Assembly (NCBI GenBank): GCA_964490845.1
Contig: CAZBED010000010.1
Location: 1-64,000, forward strand
Direction: 5' to 3'
Source: JADJSS01 sp964490845
GTDB taxonomy: Bacteria > Bacteroidota > Bacteroidia > Chitinophagales > JADIYW01
Length of the DNA stretch: 64,000 bases
Shown piece by piece: positions 44,905 to 53,564 of the stretch. The number at the start of each line of letters is the position of its first letter. Position 1 is the first letter of the stretch. Position numbers and translations under genes: made by a program. The notes below the pieces were generated by a model, which worked only from the letters and a program-made list of their open reading frames with translations, did no database searches and was not told where the DNA came from.

Positions 44905-47067
44905 TTATTTCTTTGGCCAGTCATTCATCCAGACTCCTTTCTGAACGGAGCGTACCACCAGCCAGTGATATATTTTTTCTGCCAATGACTGTACATCCTG
45001 AATGGGGTTTTTTAGAATGAGAAAAGGGGGCTGTGCAGCATGCCATCGTTGGTTGATGTTGTTATTCACCGTTTCATCGGTGAGCGCCAGCAGGATATTG
45101 ATATCAGGCTCCTCCTGCTCACTGATGAGCGGTGACAGACCGGTACGGTAATAAGGAGAACGGCTGTCCATCTTTTTGGTGCCGGGCAGGTAATCTTTGT
45201 CTTTGTTGATGTTCCGGCTGTAAAAACAACTGATGGAGATATCCGCTTTTTCCGGGTCGCGTACCAATTCAATATTCTGATTTTTAAGACATAACGATTC
45301 TGTTGCTTTCGCAAGTTCTTCCGGCACGGGCAGGTAGACAATATACGGCTGATTCTGATTTACTTTTTGCAGGGTGCTTTTGCTTAAGTCGGGTAACAAT
45401 GCATTAGAATTGGCCTCTAATCCGATGTAGGAAATTTGTTTATCTTTCACATAAACTTTGGAGCAGGAAAAATTCTCTTCAAACGGAACATAATAACCAT
45501 AGCCTTTATAAATGCCGTTCATATCCTGTTCTTTAATGAGTGGTTTAATTTGGTTTTGCACCAGGGTATTCAGTTGAACAGCCGAATAATGGTCATGAGG
45601 AATATATACCTTTATCAACGGGGTGGTTTTAGTATACCAGCTGCTCACCTTAAATGTATGTCCTTTCATGCTGCCGATTCCTCTTTTGAGTATGGCGATA
45701 CAAGCGTTATCTCCTTTTAATTGCGTGATTTCCGCTTCAATTTCCGGATATGACATATCATTCAGTATATTTCCAACAGACAAACCGGCCAGTGCGCCTT
45801 TATCAAGGGTAATTGTTTTTCCGGAGGATTGTATGCATTTGGTTAACACCCAATCGGATACGGTCGCCGGCGGAATGTTCATAAGGTTTTTTTTCAGCCT
45901 CAGCGGGTCGCACTTAAGGGTAGGCGTCTGTCCGTAAAATCGTTTTTTTAATTCAGCAGATATTTTTTCAAATAATTGTTCAGCGGACAGGTTGGCGGTG
46001 TTTCGCTTAAAGGTCTCAATCAGTGCTTTTGTAAAGACACCATGCCGATTCCCTTGCTCGTCTGGTTTTTCCACCGCTTTCTGTACATCATTAGTTGCGG
46101 ATAAAAACAGGTAATTCGATTGCAGCCTTCGGGAAGGAGCGGTGGCACCTGCAAAAACATCACCTAACAGATTACCCTGGATCTTAAATTCTCTTTCGTT
46201 TTCCTGCGAAACATCGGCAGGAATGAAACGTCCGGAAGTGCTGTCTTTTTTGTACAATGTCGGTATCGTATCATTGGAAAAAATATTAAAGGTAAGAAAA
46301 GAGAACAGGCTGTACGAGGAGTCCGTTTTGTCAAACAGGTAGAGTGAATCGGAGGTGAAAGCAGCCGTACTCATGAATTCTCGATAATCCAGCCCCTTGG
46401 TTTCTCTTTCTGAAGATATGCCGGAGGAGCCTGCTACAAATTTTTCATTTGCATCTGCCGAAAAATTTTCCTCTATGCCGGGGGTGTTGGCAGAAATGGT
46501 AATGACAAAATCTGTCTGTGGTTGGTTTTTTCCTATCATGGTATGAGTACCCCAGCTGTAACAACAGTCAAAAACCGTAGTCAGTATCACTCTTTTATCT
46601 ACAAATTTATTAAAGATGGCAGCTAACTGAAGTGTTTTGATAAATCCGTTGTTGTTATGCAAAGCGTCAGATGGCACTATGGCTTCATCGGTAGATTTGG
46701 TCACCACATTTTTGAGTTGTATGCCATGCCCGGAATAATAAAAGAACACCTGATCACCTGCCTTGCTGGATTCGAGCAGTTGTTCGAGTGCATCCAGTAT
46801 ATTTTGTTTGCCTGCCTGCTTGTTGTATAATTCTTTAATATACGGTTCTTTAAACCTGAATCGCGAACGGATTAGTTCTTTGATGGATTTGGCATCGTTT
46901 ACACAGCCATGCAGAGAGTTACGGACATCAGGAACGATGGATGTAGTGGCTCCGTCAAAGGTATAGTAATCATTGATACCTATAATCAAGGCTCTTTTTG
47001 TTTGTGTGTAACCAGCCTGATATAAACAGAACAAGGCCAAACCCCATAAAAAATACCTTCGTAGCAT
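44905..47067 (-). CDS. Exported caspase-family (C14) protease, copy 1
   Basis: A 720-residue paralogue of the protein at 42822. After a signal peptide (RRYFLWGLALFCLYQAGY) it has KRALIIGINDYY, CVNDAKSIKELI, YYSGHG (His114) and FDCCYSWGT (Cys169). A middle region of low conservation is followed by NLMNIPPATVSDW and by repeat-like beta segments around YIVYLPVPEEL, then a WMNDWPKK end. Export of a caspase-fold protease is seen in several Bacteroidetes families. It is the first gene of the pair, divergent from the TPR membrane protein. Confidence 0.87.
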   Translation of the reverse strand: MLRRYFLWGLALFCLYQAGYTQTKRALIIGINDYYTFDGATTSIVPDVRNSLHGCVNDAKSIKELIRSRFRFKEPYIKELYNKQAGKQNILDALEQLLESSKAGDQVFFYYSGHGIQLKNVVTKSTDEAIVPSDALHNNNGFIKTLQLAAIFNKFVDKRVILTTVFDCCYSWGTHTMIGKNQPQTDFVITISANTPGIEENFSADANEKFVAGSSGISSERETKGLDYREFMSTAAFTSDSLYLFDKTDSSYSLFSFLTFNIFSNDTIPTLYKKDSTSGRFIPADVSQENEREFKIQGNLLGDVFAGATAPSRRLQSNYLFLSATNDVQKAVEKPDEQGNRHGVFTKALIETFKRNTANLSAEQLFEKISAELKKRFYGQTPTLKCDPLRLKKNLMNIPPATVSDWVLTKCIQSSGKTITLDKGALAGLSVGNILNDMSYPEIEAEITQLKGDNACIAILKRGIGSMKGHTFKVSSWYTKTTPLIKVYIPHDHYSAVQLNTLVQNQIKPLIKEQDMNGIYKGYGYYVPFEENFSCSKVYVKDKQISYIGLEANSNALLPDLSKSTLQKVNQNQPYIVYLPVPEELAKATESLCLKNQNIELVRDPEKADISISCFYSRNINKDKDYLPGTKKMDSRSPYYRTGLSPLISEQEEPDINILLALTDETVNNNINQRWHAAQPPFLILKNPIQDVQSLAEKIYHWLVVRSVQKGVWMNDWPKK

Positions 47068-47106
47068 AGTTAAATATAAAGAAATCTACTGATATTTAAC
47101 CGTATA

Positions 47107-47114
47107 TAAGTTTA
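47107..47114 (+). promoter_or_regulatory. Possible -7 box (TAAGTTTA)
   Basis: Seven of eight positions match TAnnTTTG, 21 bases before the TPR-protein start, in the divergent gap. A weak call in AT-rich sequence. Confidence 0.3.
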
Positions 47115-47134
47115 GTACAAATACCGAAAAGCTT

Positions 47135-48499
47135 ATGAAAAACAGAATAGTATTCATTGGCCTGTTGCTGATGCAAACCATCGCACAGGCACAGCAGAGC
47201 ACCATAGACAGTTTGAAGACAGTGCTGAAAACAGAAAAAACGGATTCTGTCCGGGCTGATATTTTGTGTCAGTTAGGCCAGGAGTACGAGCAGTTTCGCC
47301 CGGATACAGCGATGCTCTATGCGCAGCAGGCCTACAAGATTTCCTCCAGAATACACTACGCAGATGGCATCTCCAGAGCCGCCAACGGGATAGGAAATGT
47401 ATACAGGTTAATAGGCAACTACCCGAAAGCGCTGGAGTATTTCATCCAAAAACTGAAGATAGAAGAAAAGAGAAACAATCCGAACAAGCTTGCAGTTGTC
47501 CTTATGAATATCGCAGGAGTTTACCACATGGAGCAGGAAGAAGAAAAGGCGCTGGAATATCAGATGAAAGCAGATTCCATTATTGATGTCGCAAAGATTG
47601 ATTATCTTAAAATCTACAGCCTTTTGAACCTCGGGGATATGTACGAAAAATCAGGAAAATTGCAGGCAGCGCTGCTGTCAACAGAAAAAGCGTATATGCT
47701 GGCAGTGAAAGAAAAAGATGTTAGCCTGACAGGCAGCATTCTCAATAACCTTGGGAATATCTATGCAAAACTAGGTGATACATTGCGTGCTGTTAAACAA
47801 TATCAATCGGCGTTGCCTTATCTGGAACAGACGCAAAACGAAGATGTCATGGCAGAAACCACACTGGGGTTGGCAAAACAATTCCAGATGATGTCTCTCA
47901 GCGATTCGGCAGCTTATTATGGGGTCAAATCCTATGAGATATGCAGGAAGAACGGCTTCTTAAGCAGGCAGCTGTCGGCGAGTATATTTTTAAAAGATTA
48001 CTATAAGGAAAAAAGGGATGTCAATAACGCGTTTGCTTATCAGGAAGAAATCCTGACATTGAAAGACTCTATCTTCAGCAAGGAAAGAATAGCCAAAGCG
48101 CAGGCGATATCTCTGGAAGAAGACCTTCGGCAGAAAGAAATGGCTGAGAAGAAACTGGAAGAAGAACATGAAAGAAAAGTAAAACTGCAGTACCTGACGA
48201 TTGGTATCTTGTTGCCCATTTTGTTTTTTCTGACGCTTTACCTGAGCAATAAAAAGATCAAACCGAAAATCATTGAGTTCCTGGGCGTGGTTTCTTTGCT
48301 GCTGTCTTTTGAGTACATCATGCTTCTGTTACATCCCGTCATTGTAACGGTTACCAACCATGAGCCCGTTTATCAGCTCTTGATTTTTGCACTTATTGCT
48401 TCCGTCTTAACCCCTGCCCACCACCGGATTGAAAAATGGTTACTCAAGAAACTAACGCTGAAAGAGAGAATATCAGTTATCAATTTCAGAATTCAGTAA
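47135..48499 (+). CDS. Exported TPR protein with C-terminal membrane spans
   Basis: A 454-residue protein. A signal peptide (NRIVFIGLLLMQTIAQAQ) is followed by about six tetratricopeptide repeats, visible as regular A-x-x-Y-x-x-A and GNVYRLIGNYPKALEYF-like units. A charged coiled-coil (LEEDLRQKEMAEKKLEEE) comes before three or four hydrophobic spans at 350-440. This is the layout of Bacteroidetes TPR sensor kinases, but the kinase is missing and the membrane part is unusually hydrophobic. It is divergent from the caspase pair; a link in function is inference. Confidence 0.82.
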   Translation: MKNRIVFIGLLLMQTIAQAQQSTIDSLKTVLKTEKTDSVRADILCQLGQEYEQFRPDTAMLYAQQAYKISSRIHYADGISRAANGIGNVYRLIGNYPKALEYFIQKLKIEEKRNNPNKLAVVLMNIAGVYHMEQEEEKALEYQMKADSIIDVAKIDYLKIYSLLNLGDMYEKSGKLQAALLSTEKAYMLAVKEKDVSLTGSILNNLGNIYAKLGDTLRAVKQYQSALPYLEQTQNEDVMAETTLGLAKQFQMMSLSDSAAYYGVKSYEICRKNGFLSRQLSASIFLKDYYKEKRDVNNAFAYQEEILTLKDSIFSKERIAKAQAISLEEDLRQKEMAEKKLEEEHERKVKLQYLTIGILLPILFFLTLYLSNKKIKPKIIEFLGVVSLLLSFEYIMLLLHPVIVTVTNHEPVYQLLIFALIASVLTPAHHRIEKWLLKKLTLKERISVINFRIQ

Positions 48500-48507
48500 T
48501 ACTAATA

Positions 48508-48535
48508 AAAAAACCTTCCGTGAGGAAGGTTTTTT
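48508..48535. terminator. Bidirectional terminator
   Basis: The stem CCTTCC / GGAAGG has a GTGA loop and is flanked by A and T runs that extend the pairing to 12 base pairs. It lies between the convergent TPR-protein stop and the small lipoprotein stop. Confidence 0.85.
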
Positions 48536-48550
48536 ATGAAGAAGTATCTT

Positions 48551-48802
48551 TTATTTTTTGTCCGGAACAGGAACGATTGTTTTTCCACCCTCTTCTTCGG
48601 TTGCTGTTTCAGCCGCTGCGGTTGCGGTAGAGTCACCACCCGGAGTTGCCGCCGCTGGTTCAGTAACAACTTCGGTTGCTTCAGCAGCTGTATCCGCTGC
48701 CGCTTCTTCCACTTTTTGTTTGCAGGATGGCAACAGGAATAAGGAACAAAACAGCATTAGCAAAACGCTTTGCCGTAAAAATGATTTTTGACTGGTTTTC
48801 AT
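48551..48802 (-). CDS. Small Ala/Thr/Glu-rich lipoprotein
   Basis: An 83-residue protein. SVLLMLFCSLFLLPSCKQ is a lipoprotein signal with a lipobox-like LPSC, which would put Cys27 or so at the mature N-terminus. The rest is low-complexity, rich in Ala, Thr, Glu and Val, with no fold that I recognise. It is compositionally biased but ends at a proper stop beside a shared terminator. A function cannot be given. Confidence 0.6.
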   Translation of the reverse strand: MKTSQKSFLRQSVLLMLFCSLFLLPSCKQKVEEAAADTAAEATEVVTEPAAATPGGDSTATAAAETATEEEGGKTIVPVPDKK

Positions 48803-49117
48803 AAAGATTGATTTTAATGGTTAATAAAAATGCAGATGTATTGATATTGCATCTTATCACATCTTGCTAATTTAAATCTACAACAATTATTTCAAATATT
48901 CTTCTACTCTCATTCGCAAACCAATATAAAACAGCAGAAATCATAGTCGGCGTATGGAAATTTTTGATGGTAGGTAATAGATTTTGACAGGAACCACCTC
49001 TATTTTATTATTGTTTTTTAATGTTTAATATCAACAATTACCATGAGAAAAATCATGGTTTTTATCTGCTGTTAGGCTCAACTTTGCATAAAGAGGAATA
49101 ATCTAAAATCCAATATT
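48803..49117. other. 315-base intergenic region without a gene
   Basis: The divergent region between the lipoprotein and the T9SS-sorted protein is AT-rich and holds no open reading frame of note. It contains an inverted repeat at 49040-49059 and a near -7 box (CAACTTTG at 49079-49086, seven of eight) about 32 bases before the gene at 49118. No RNA gene is visible in it. Confidence 0.5.
49040..49059. repeat. Inverted repeat upstream of the T9SS gene
   Basis: Arms ACCATGA / TCATGGT, seven bases, around a six-base A-rich loop, followed by TTTTTA. It resembles a small terminator but no plus-strand gene lies upstream, so it may insulate the promoter or be a regulatory site. Confidence 0.35.
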
Positions 49118-49606
49118 ATGAAAATCCAATCATTTTTAGGGGTAGTCATATTCGCATTTCTTCTACATGGAAATACGATTGCACAGCAGGCGGTGACCAG
49201 TACCGGTGGCAATGCTGGAGGGGTTGGCGGTACAGTCAGTTATTCCGTAGGGCAGGTGGCATATATCAATAGTGCAGGTGTAAACGGAAAAGTGAATCAG
49301 GGTGTTCAGCAACCGTACGAGTTTTTTGTAACCGGAGTTCGGGAAAACAAAAACATTATGCGGGAAATGATTGTATACCCAAATCCAACGCACGCCATTG
49401 TAAACCTGAGGATAGAAAATATACAGGATATACAAGGATTGATTTATCTTCTGTATGATGTGAAAGGCACCTTGTTGCTGGAAAAGAATATTGTAGATAA
49501 AGTTACGGAAATACCAATGACAGACTTAGCGGCAGCCAATTACCTGTTAAGTGTTACGAACAGTAAAAGCGAAGTACTACAGATTTTTAAAATAATTAAA
49601 CACTAG
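49118..49606 (+). CDS. Secreted protein with T9SS type A C-terminal sorting domain
   Basis: A 162-residue protein. The signal peptide KIQSFLGVVIFAFLLHGN ends near AQQAV. A Gly-rich segment (STGGNAGGVGGTVSYSVGQV) follows. The last 75 residues are a T9SS type A sorting domain, with MIVYPNPTHAIVNLRI and the closing beta-strands LLSVTNSKSEVLQIFKI. Such domains direct export across the outer membrane and attachment or release. Only about 65 residues lie between signal and sorting domain, so the cargo itself is small. It sits four bases from the collagen-like gene. Confidence 0.88.
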   Translation: MKIQSFLGVVIFAFLLHGNTIAQQAVTSTGGNAGGVGGTVSYSVGQVAYINSAGVNGKVNQGVQQPYEFFVTGVRENKNIMREMIVYPNPTHAIVNLRIENIQDIQGLIYLLYDVKGTLLLEKNIVDKVTEIPMTDLAAANYLLSVTNSKSEVLQIFKIIKH

Positions 49607-49610
49607 AAAT

Positions 49611-50789
49611 ATGAACAAACTAATTACCATCTTGGCAGGCGTTCTGTTATATATGAGTTTGCTTGCTCAGGCTCCAAACAAAATGAGCTATCAATGTGTC
49701 ATTCGAAATGCAGGAGGTACTCTGGTAACCAACACGGGAGTAAGCGTCAAAATCAGTATCCTGCAAGGGTCTGAAAGTGGTACAGCGGTGTATACAGAAA
49801 CACATGGTGTGACCACAAATGCCAACGGACTGGCTACATTACAAATCGGCACAGGAACTCCTGTCACAGGAACTTTAGGTGCCGTGAATTGGGCCGCGGG
49901 TCCATATTTCATCAAAACGGAAACCGACCCTGCCGGAGGAACAAATTTTACGATTACGGGGACAAGTGAATTAGCGAGTGTGCCATACGCATTATATGCT
50001 GCCAATTCAACACCGGGCCCTAAGGGGGATAAAGGCGACCAGGGTGAGCAAGGTATTCAGGGTCCAAAAGGTGATCAGGGAATACAAGGTATTCAAGGCC
50101 CTAAGGGAGATAAAGGGGATCAGGGTATTCAAGGGATACAGGGTATACAAGGGCCCAAAGGAGACTCAGGTGCTCAGGGGCCGATTGGCAATTTGGCTCC
50201 CGGCGACCAGATTGGGAATATGTTGTATTGGGATGGCGTAAAATGGGCAAATGTCCCCAACGGTATGGATGGTGATATTTTGACGTTCTGCAGTGGGAAA
50301 CCAAAATGGACAAGACATGGAATTTGTTCACCGTTCTATATAGGACAATTTTATCAGGGAGGAATTATATTTTATATTGATTCTACCGGGGAACATGGCC
50401 TGATTGCCGCACCGGTAGATCAGGGTACTGCGCCTTGGGGCTGTGAAGGAACCTTAGTCGGAACACTCCTGGGGTATGGAAAAGGCCCGCAAAATACCAT
50501 TGCAATTGAAGCCGTGTGTACCACTGCGGGAACAGCTGCTGATATTTGTGCCAATCTTGTATTAAATGGCTATGATGACTGGTATCTGCCAAGTGCGGTA
50601 GAGTTGCACTTGTTAAAAATGAATCAGGACCATGTGGGTGGATTTGCGGATGTGGAACGACATTACTGGTCTTCCAGTGAGTATGATAATCTGGATGCGT
50701 TGGATGAAGTGTTTATCTGGCCATGGGATAGCCGACATAATACCCGCAAAGCGGAATTGGGTGGTGTACGTGCTATCAGGTCATTCTGA
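49611..50789 (+). CDS. Secreted collagen-like protein with a Lcl_C/DUF1566-like C-terminal domain
   Basis: A 392-residue exported protein. After the signal peptide (KLITILAGVLLYMSLLAQ), residues 20-130 form a beta-rich domain common in Bacteroidetes tail-fibre-like proteins (MSYQCVIRNAGGTLVTNTGV). Residues of about 134-194 are Gly-X-Y triplets such as GPKGDKGDQGEQ. The C-terminal 190 residues contain YWSSSEYDN and RAIRSF, which match the Lcl_C/DUF1566 pattern. It probably forms a surface filament. The sorting signal is not visible here, so it may leave by another route or be held by the neighbour. Confidence 0.83.
   Translation: MNKLITILAGVLLYMSLLAQAPNKMSYQCVIRNAGGTLVTNTGVSVKISILQGSESGTAVYTETHGVTTNANGLATLQIGTGTPVTGTLGAVNWAAGPYFIKTETDPAGGTNFTITGTSELASVPYALYAANSTPGPKGDKGDQGEQGIQGPKGDQGIQGIQGPKGDKGDQGIQGIQGIQGPKGDSGAQGPIGNLAPGDQIGNMLYWDGVKWANVPNGMDGDILTFCSGKPKWTRHGICSPFYIGQFYQGGIIFYIDSTGEHGLIAAPVDQGTAPWGCEGTLVGTLLGYGKGPQNTIAIEAVCTTAGTAADICANLVLNGYDDWYLPSAVELHLLKMNQDHVGGFADVERHYWSSSEYDNLDALDEVFIWPWDSRHNTRKAELGGVRAIRSF
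50014..50193 (+). repeat. Collagen-type triplet repeat region (DNA encoding Gly-X-Y)
   Basis: About 60 codons in 9-base and longer units such as GGTATTCAAGG recur within the collagen-like gene, giving nearly repetitive DNA with GGG/GGT at every third codon. Such tracts can change length by slippage. Confidence 0.75.
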
Positions 50790-50817
50790 TCCATTCATAA
50801 ACAATACAAACTATCTG

Positions 50818-50840
50818 AACCCCTGCAATTTGCAGGGGTT
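50818..50840. terminator. Terminator after the collagen-like gene
   Basis: A 23-base palindrome with 11-base arms (AACCCCTGCAA / TTGCAGGGGTT) and a one-base centre, followed by TATCTTTTTG. It lies 29 bases after the stop and separates this gene from the peptidase gene. Confidence 0.8.
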
Positions 50841-50845
50841 TATCT

Positions 50846-50877
50846 TTTTGTCGATTTTTATGTATAAATTAGATTTA
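50846..50877 (+). promoter_or_regulatory. Possible promoter of the C1 peptidase gene
   Basis: A TTTTG (to 50850) and TAGATTTA at 50870-50877 are 19 bases apart, which matches the -33/-7 layout of Bacteroidetes promoters with one mismatch in the -7 element. The gene starts 12 bases further on. Confidence 0.35.
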
Positions 50878-50888
50878 AAATAACAGCC

Positions 50889-52451
50889 ATGCCCATACGA
50901 ATGACCGACGATCAAAACCAGCAGCAGGATTATGTTCCAAGTAACGACGGTGGAGGCGGTGGTAGCCGTGGAAGAGGAGGACTGCCTGGCGGTGGTTGTT
51001 TAACATCTATACTTCCCATCTTGCTTAATCTTATTTTTAAACGCCCGCTTATAGGTATTCCGTTGTTGCTGATTGCAGGATATTTTGTTTTTAATAGCGG
51101 ATTGTTGGGCAATCTGACTACCACTAATGCATCTTCTGTGCTACAAACCGGTGCAAGCCTCAAAGAAGAGGTCTATGATAAGGCCGAGGTAGCAGCTGCA
51201 CTTTCTGAATATGAAAAAAACCCCTTACCGGAATATGTCAGCCTCGAACAGTTTGCACCGCAGCGCTTGGACCAGGGTGAGCAGGGTTCTTGTGTAGGAT
51301 GGGGCAGCAGCTATGCTGCTCGCACTATTCTGGAGTCTTCCTCCACCGGACAGAACCCCGATGAGATTGCCATGAGCCCTTCTTTTGTATACAATCAAAT
51401 CGGATTTGAGAATTGCCAGGGCGCCTATATCCTTAATGCCTGTAAGGTGATGCAGCAGGTAGGTTGTGTGCCGAAAAAGAAATTTGAATATACCGACCAA
51501 AGTTGTCAGCGGAAGCCGGACGATCAGCTATTTCGATTTGCAGAAGATTTTAAAATCAGGGGATATGAACGTCTTTCAAAAGATGGGGATGATTATACAA
51601 CTGATTTTTTTGCCATCAAACAATATCTTGCAAAAGGGGCACCTGTCATTTGCGGGATGATGGTGGGAGGTAGTTTTATGCAGGATATGTTTGGACAGAA
51701 AGTATGGCATCCAACTCAGGATGATTACAGCATGGAAGGTTTTGGCGGTCATTGCATGTGTATTATCGGATACGATGATCGGCTGGAAGGCGGTGCATTT
51801 CAGATTATGAACAGTTGGGGCTCGCAATGGGGCGAGAATGGAATCGCCTGGGTTGCATATAAAGATTTCATGCATTTTAATAAAGAAGCATACGCCTTGC
51901 AGCCATTACCGAAACGGGGAGATATGGCTGCCCGCAAACTGGAATGCACCATCGGATTAGTAGATAATTCCAATAAGCAATACATCAAACTCAGAAATAA
52001 CGATAACCTCTTTTCAACGATACAACCTATTACCAAGGGCACAAGATTCAAAGTGGAAATCCAAAACTCCATAGAATGTTACATCTATATTTTTGGAGAA
52101 GAAACGGATGGAAGCAGCTATGTGCTGTTTCCTTATACCCAGAAACATACCGCCTTTTGCGGTATTACCGGCTATCGTCTGTTTCCCAAAAACCAAAGTC
52201 TGGAAGCGGATAATATAGGCAGCAGAGACCGTATAGCCATTGTAGTGAGCAAGGACGCACTCGAGTATAAAATAATAAATGATGCCATAAACGCGGCAAA
52301 GGGAGATTACAGGACTAAAGTAATGGAGGCGTTGGGTTCTTCAGCCATATCCAACGTGCGTTACAGTTCTGTGAACGGAACAATAGGATTTCAGGTGGTT
52401 ACAGAAAACAATCAGGCAGTTGCAAGCATTATAGAAATGGATAAACAATAA
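50889..52451 (+). CDS. Membrane-anchored papain-family (C1) peptidase with DUF4384-like tail
   Basis: A 520-residue cysteine peptidase. The N-terminal 35 residues are Gly/Arg/Asp-rich and disordered-looking. One hydrophobic span at about 52-74 anchors it. The peptidase core has the catalytic Cys134 (DQGEQGSCVGWGSSYA), His288 (GFGGHCMCIIGYDD) and Asn308 (IMNSWGSQWGENG), the standard C1 triad. From about residue 350 a beta-rich domain (ECYIYIFGEETDGSSYVLFP) looks like DUF4384, often found with caspase-fold proteins. An active protease is likely; substrate unknown. Confidence 0.88.
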   Translation: MPIRMTDDQNQQQDYVPSNDGGGGGSRGRGGLPGGGCLTSILPILLNLIFKRPLIGIPLLLIAGYFVFNSGLLGNLTTTNASSVLQTGASLKEEVYDKAEVAAALSEYEKNPLPEYVSLEQFAPQRLDQGEQGSCVGWGSSYAARTILESSSTGQNPDEIAMSPSFVYNQIGFENCQGAYILNACKVMQQVGCVPKKKFEYTDQSCQRKPDDQLFRFAEDFKIRGYERLSKDGDDYTTDFFAIKQYLAKGAPVICGMMVGGSFMQDMFGQKVWHPTQDDYSMEGFGGHCMCIIGYDDRLEGGAFQIMNSWGSQWGENGIAWVAYKDFMHFNKEAYALQPLPKRGDMAARKLECTIGLVDNSNKQYIKLRNNDNLFSTIQPITKGTRFKVEIQNSIECYIYIFGEETDGSSYVLFPYTQKHTAFCGITGYRLFPKNQSLEADNIGSRDRIAIVVSKDALEYKIINDAINAAKGDYRTKVMEALGSSAISNVRYSSVNGTIGFQVVTENNQAVASIIEMDKQ

Positions 52452-52462
52452 ACCAACACACT

Positions 52463-53509
52463 ATGTCATTCTTAATTTACGGTGCCAGCGGATATACAGG
52501 CAAAATTACGGTAGAACAGGCTGTAAAGAAAGGCTTAAAGCCAACATTGGCGGGACGAACTGAAGAAAAAATAAAGCCAGTCGCGAAAGAATTCGGACTG
52601 GAGTATGAAATATTTGGATTAGATGATATAGAAACAGCCGCCAAACATCTTACTAAATTTCCGCTTGTCCTGAATTGTGCAGGACCGTTCAGCAGGACCG
52701 CTAAACCAATGGTGAAGGCCTGTCTGTTGGCGGGAACCCATTATCTGGATATTACCGGTGAGATAGAAGTTTTTGAACTGGTAAAATCGTTTCACCAGAA
52801 AGCGGTGGAGAAAAATATCATACTCATGTCGGGTGTTGGGTTTGATGTGGTTCCCACTGATTGCATGGCAAAATACCTGTCTGAAAAAATGCCTGATGCC
52901 ACTCATCTGGAATTGGCCTGGGTGGGTTTGGGTGGCAATATTTCCCATGGCACAATGAGTACAATGGTAGAAGGACTCGGTAGGTCCGGTGCCATCCGGG
53001 AAAACGGAAAAATAGTGCCGCAACCAACCGGTAAGGAAGGTAAAACTGTTGACTTTGATGGTAAACAACATTTTGTGATGACCATCCCTTGGGGAGATGT
53101 GTCAACCGCATACCATACTACCGGCATTCCGAATATCAAGGTATTTACGGGTGTTCCGAAGAACAGCTATACCATAATGAAACTGCAGCCTCTGTTTAAT
53201 CCTATTGTCAGAATCGGATTTGTGAAAAAGAAGATACAGGAGTATGTCGACAAAAATATTACAGGTCCAACAGCGGAACAGCGGGAAAAAGGGAAATCCT
53301 TGGTGTATGGTAAAGTAACTAATGCCAAAGGGGAAACAGCGGAGGCTCGCCTGAAAACGGCTGAAGGGTATAAACTAACAGCAGAGATGTCTATACTGAT
53401 TTCGCAAAAGATATTGGCCGATAAAACACTGAGTCCCGGCTATCATACTCCGGCAGAATTATTTGGTGCTGCACTAATATTGGAGATGCCCGGTTCTGCG
53501 TATTATTAA
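52463..53509 (+). CDS. Saccharopine-dehydrogenase-like / trans-acting enoyl reductase family protein
   Basis: NAD(P)-dependent oxidoreductase-like protein of 348 residues. FLIYGASGYTGKITVEQAVK is the Rossmann motif and LAGRTEEKIKPVAKEFGL the second strand. The block LNCAGPFSRTAKPMVKACLL is the family's central motif, with HYLDITGEIEVFE after it. Members of this group include trans-acting enoyl reductases and uncharacterised dehydrogenases. Since its neighbours are a peptidase and a haloperoxidase, context does not name a substrate. Starts 11 bases after the peptidase stop. Confidence 0.85.
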   Translation: MSFLIYGASGYTGKITVEQAVKKGLKPTLAGRTEEKIKPVAKEFGLEYEIFGLDDIETAAKHLTKFPLVLNCAGPFSRTAKPMVKACLLAGTHYLDITGEIEVFELVKSFHQKAVEKNIILMSGVGFDVVPTDCMAKYLSEKMPDATHLELAWVGLGGNISHGTMSTMVEGLGRSGAIRENGKIVPQPTGKEGKTVDFDGKQHFVMTIPWGDVSTAYHTTGIPNIKVFTGVPKNSYTIMKLQPLFNPIVRIGFVKKKIQEYVDKNITGPTAEQREKGKSLVYGKVTNAKGETAEARLKTAEGYKLTAEMSILISQKILADKTLSPGYHTPAELFGAALILEMPGSAYY

Positions 53510-53528
53510 TTACTATTTAGTAGATTTT

Positions 53529-53559
53529 AAAAAGTCTGATTTCACTAATCAGGCTTTTT
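53529..53559. terminator. Bidirectional terminator
   Basis: A stem of 13 pairs including one wobble (AAAAAGTCTGATT against AATCAGGCTTTTT) with a five-base loop, between the convergent stops at 53509 and 53565. A/T runs flank it on both sides. Confidence 0.85.
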
Positions 53560-53564
53560 GTTTT

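Noticed and set aside
50014..50193. Possible CRISPR or tandem DNA repeat
   Set aside because: The repeated units are codons of a collagen-like protein in frame, without unique spacers.
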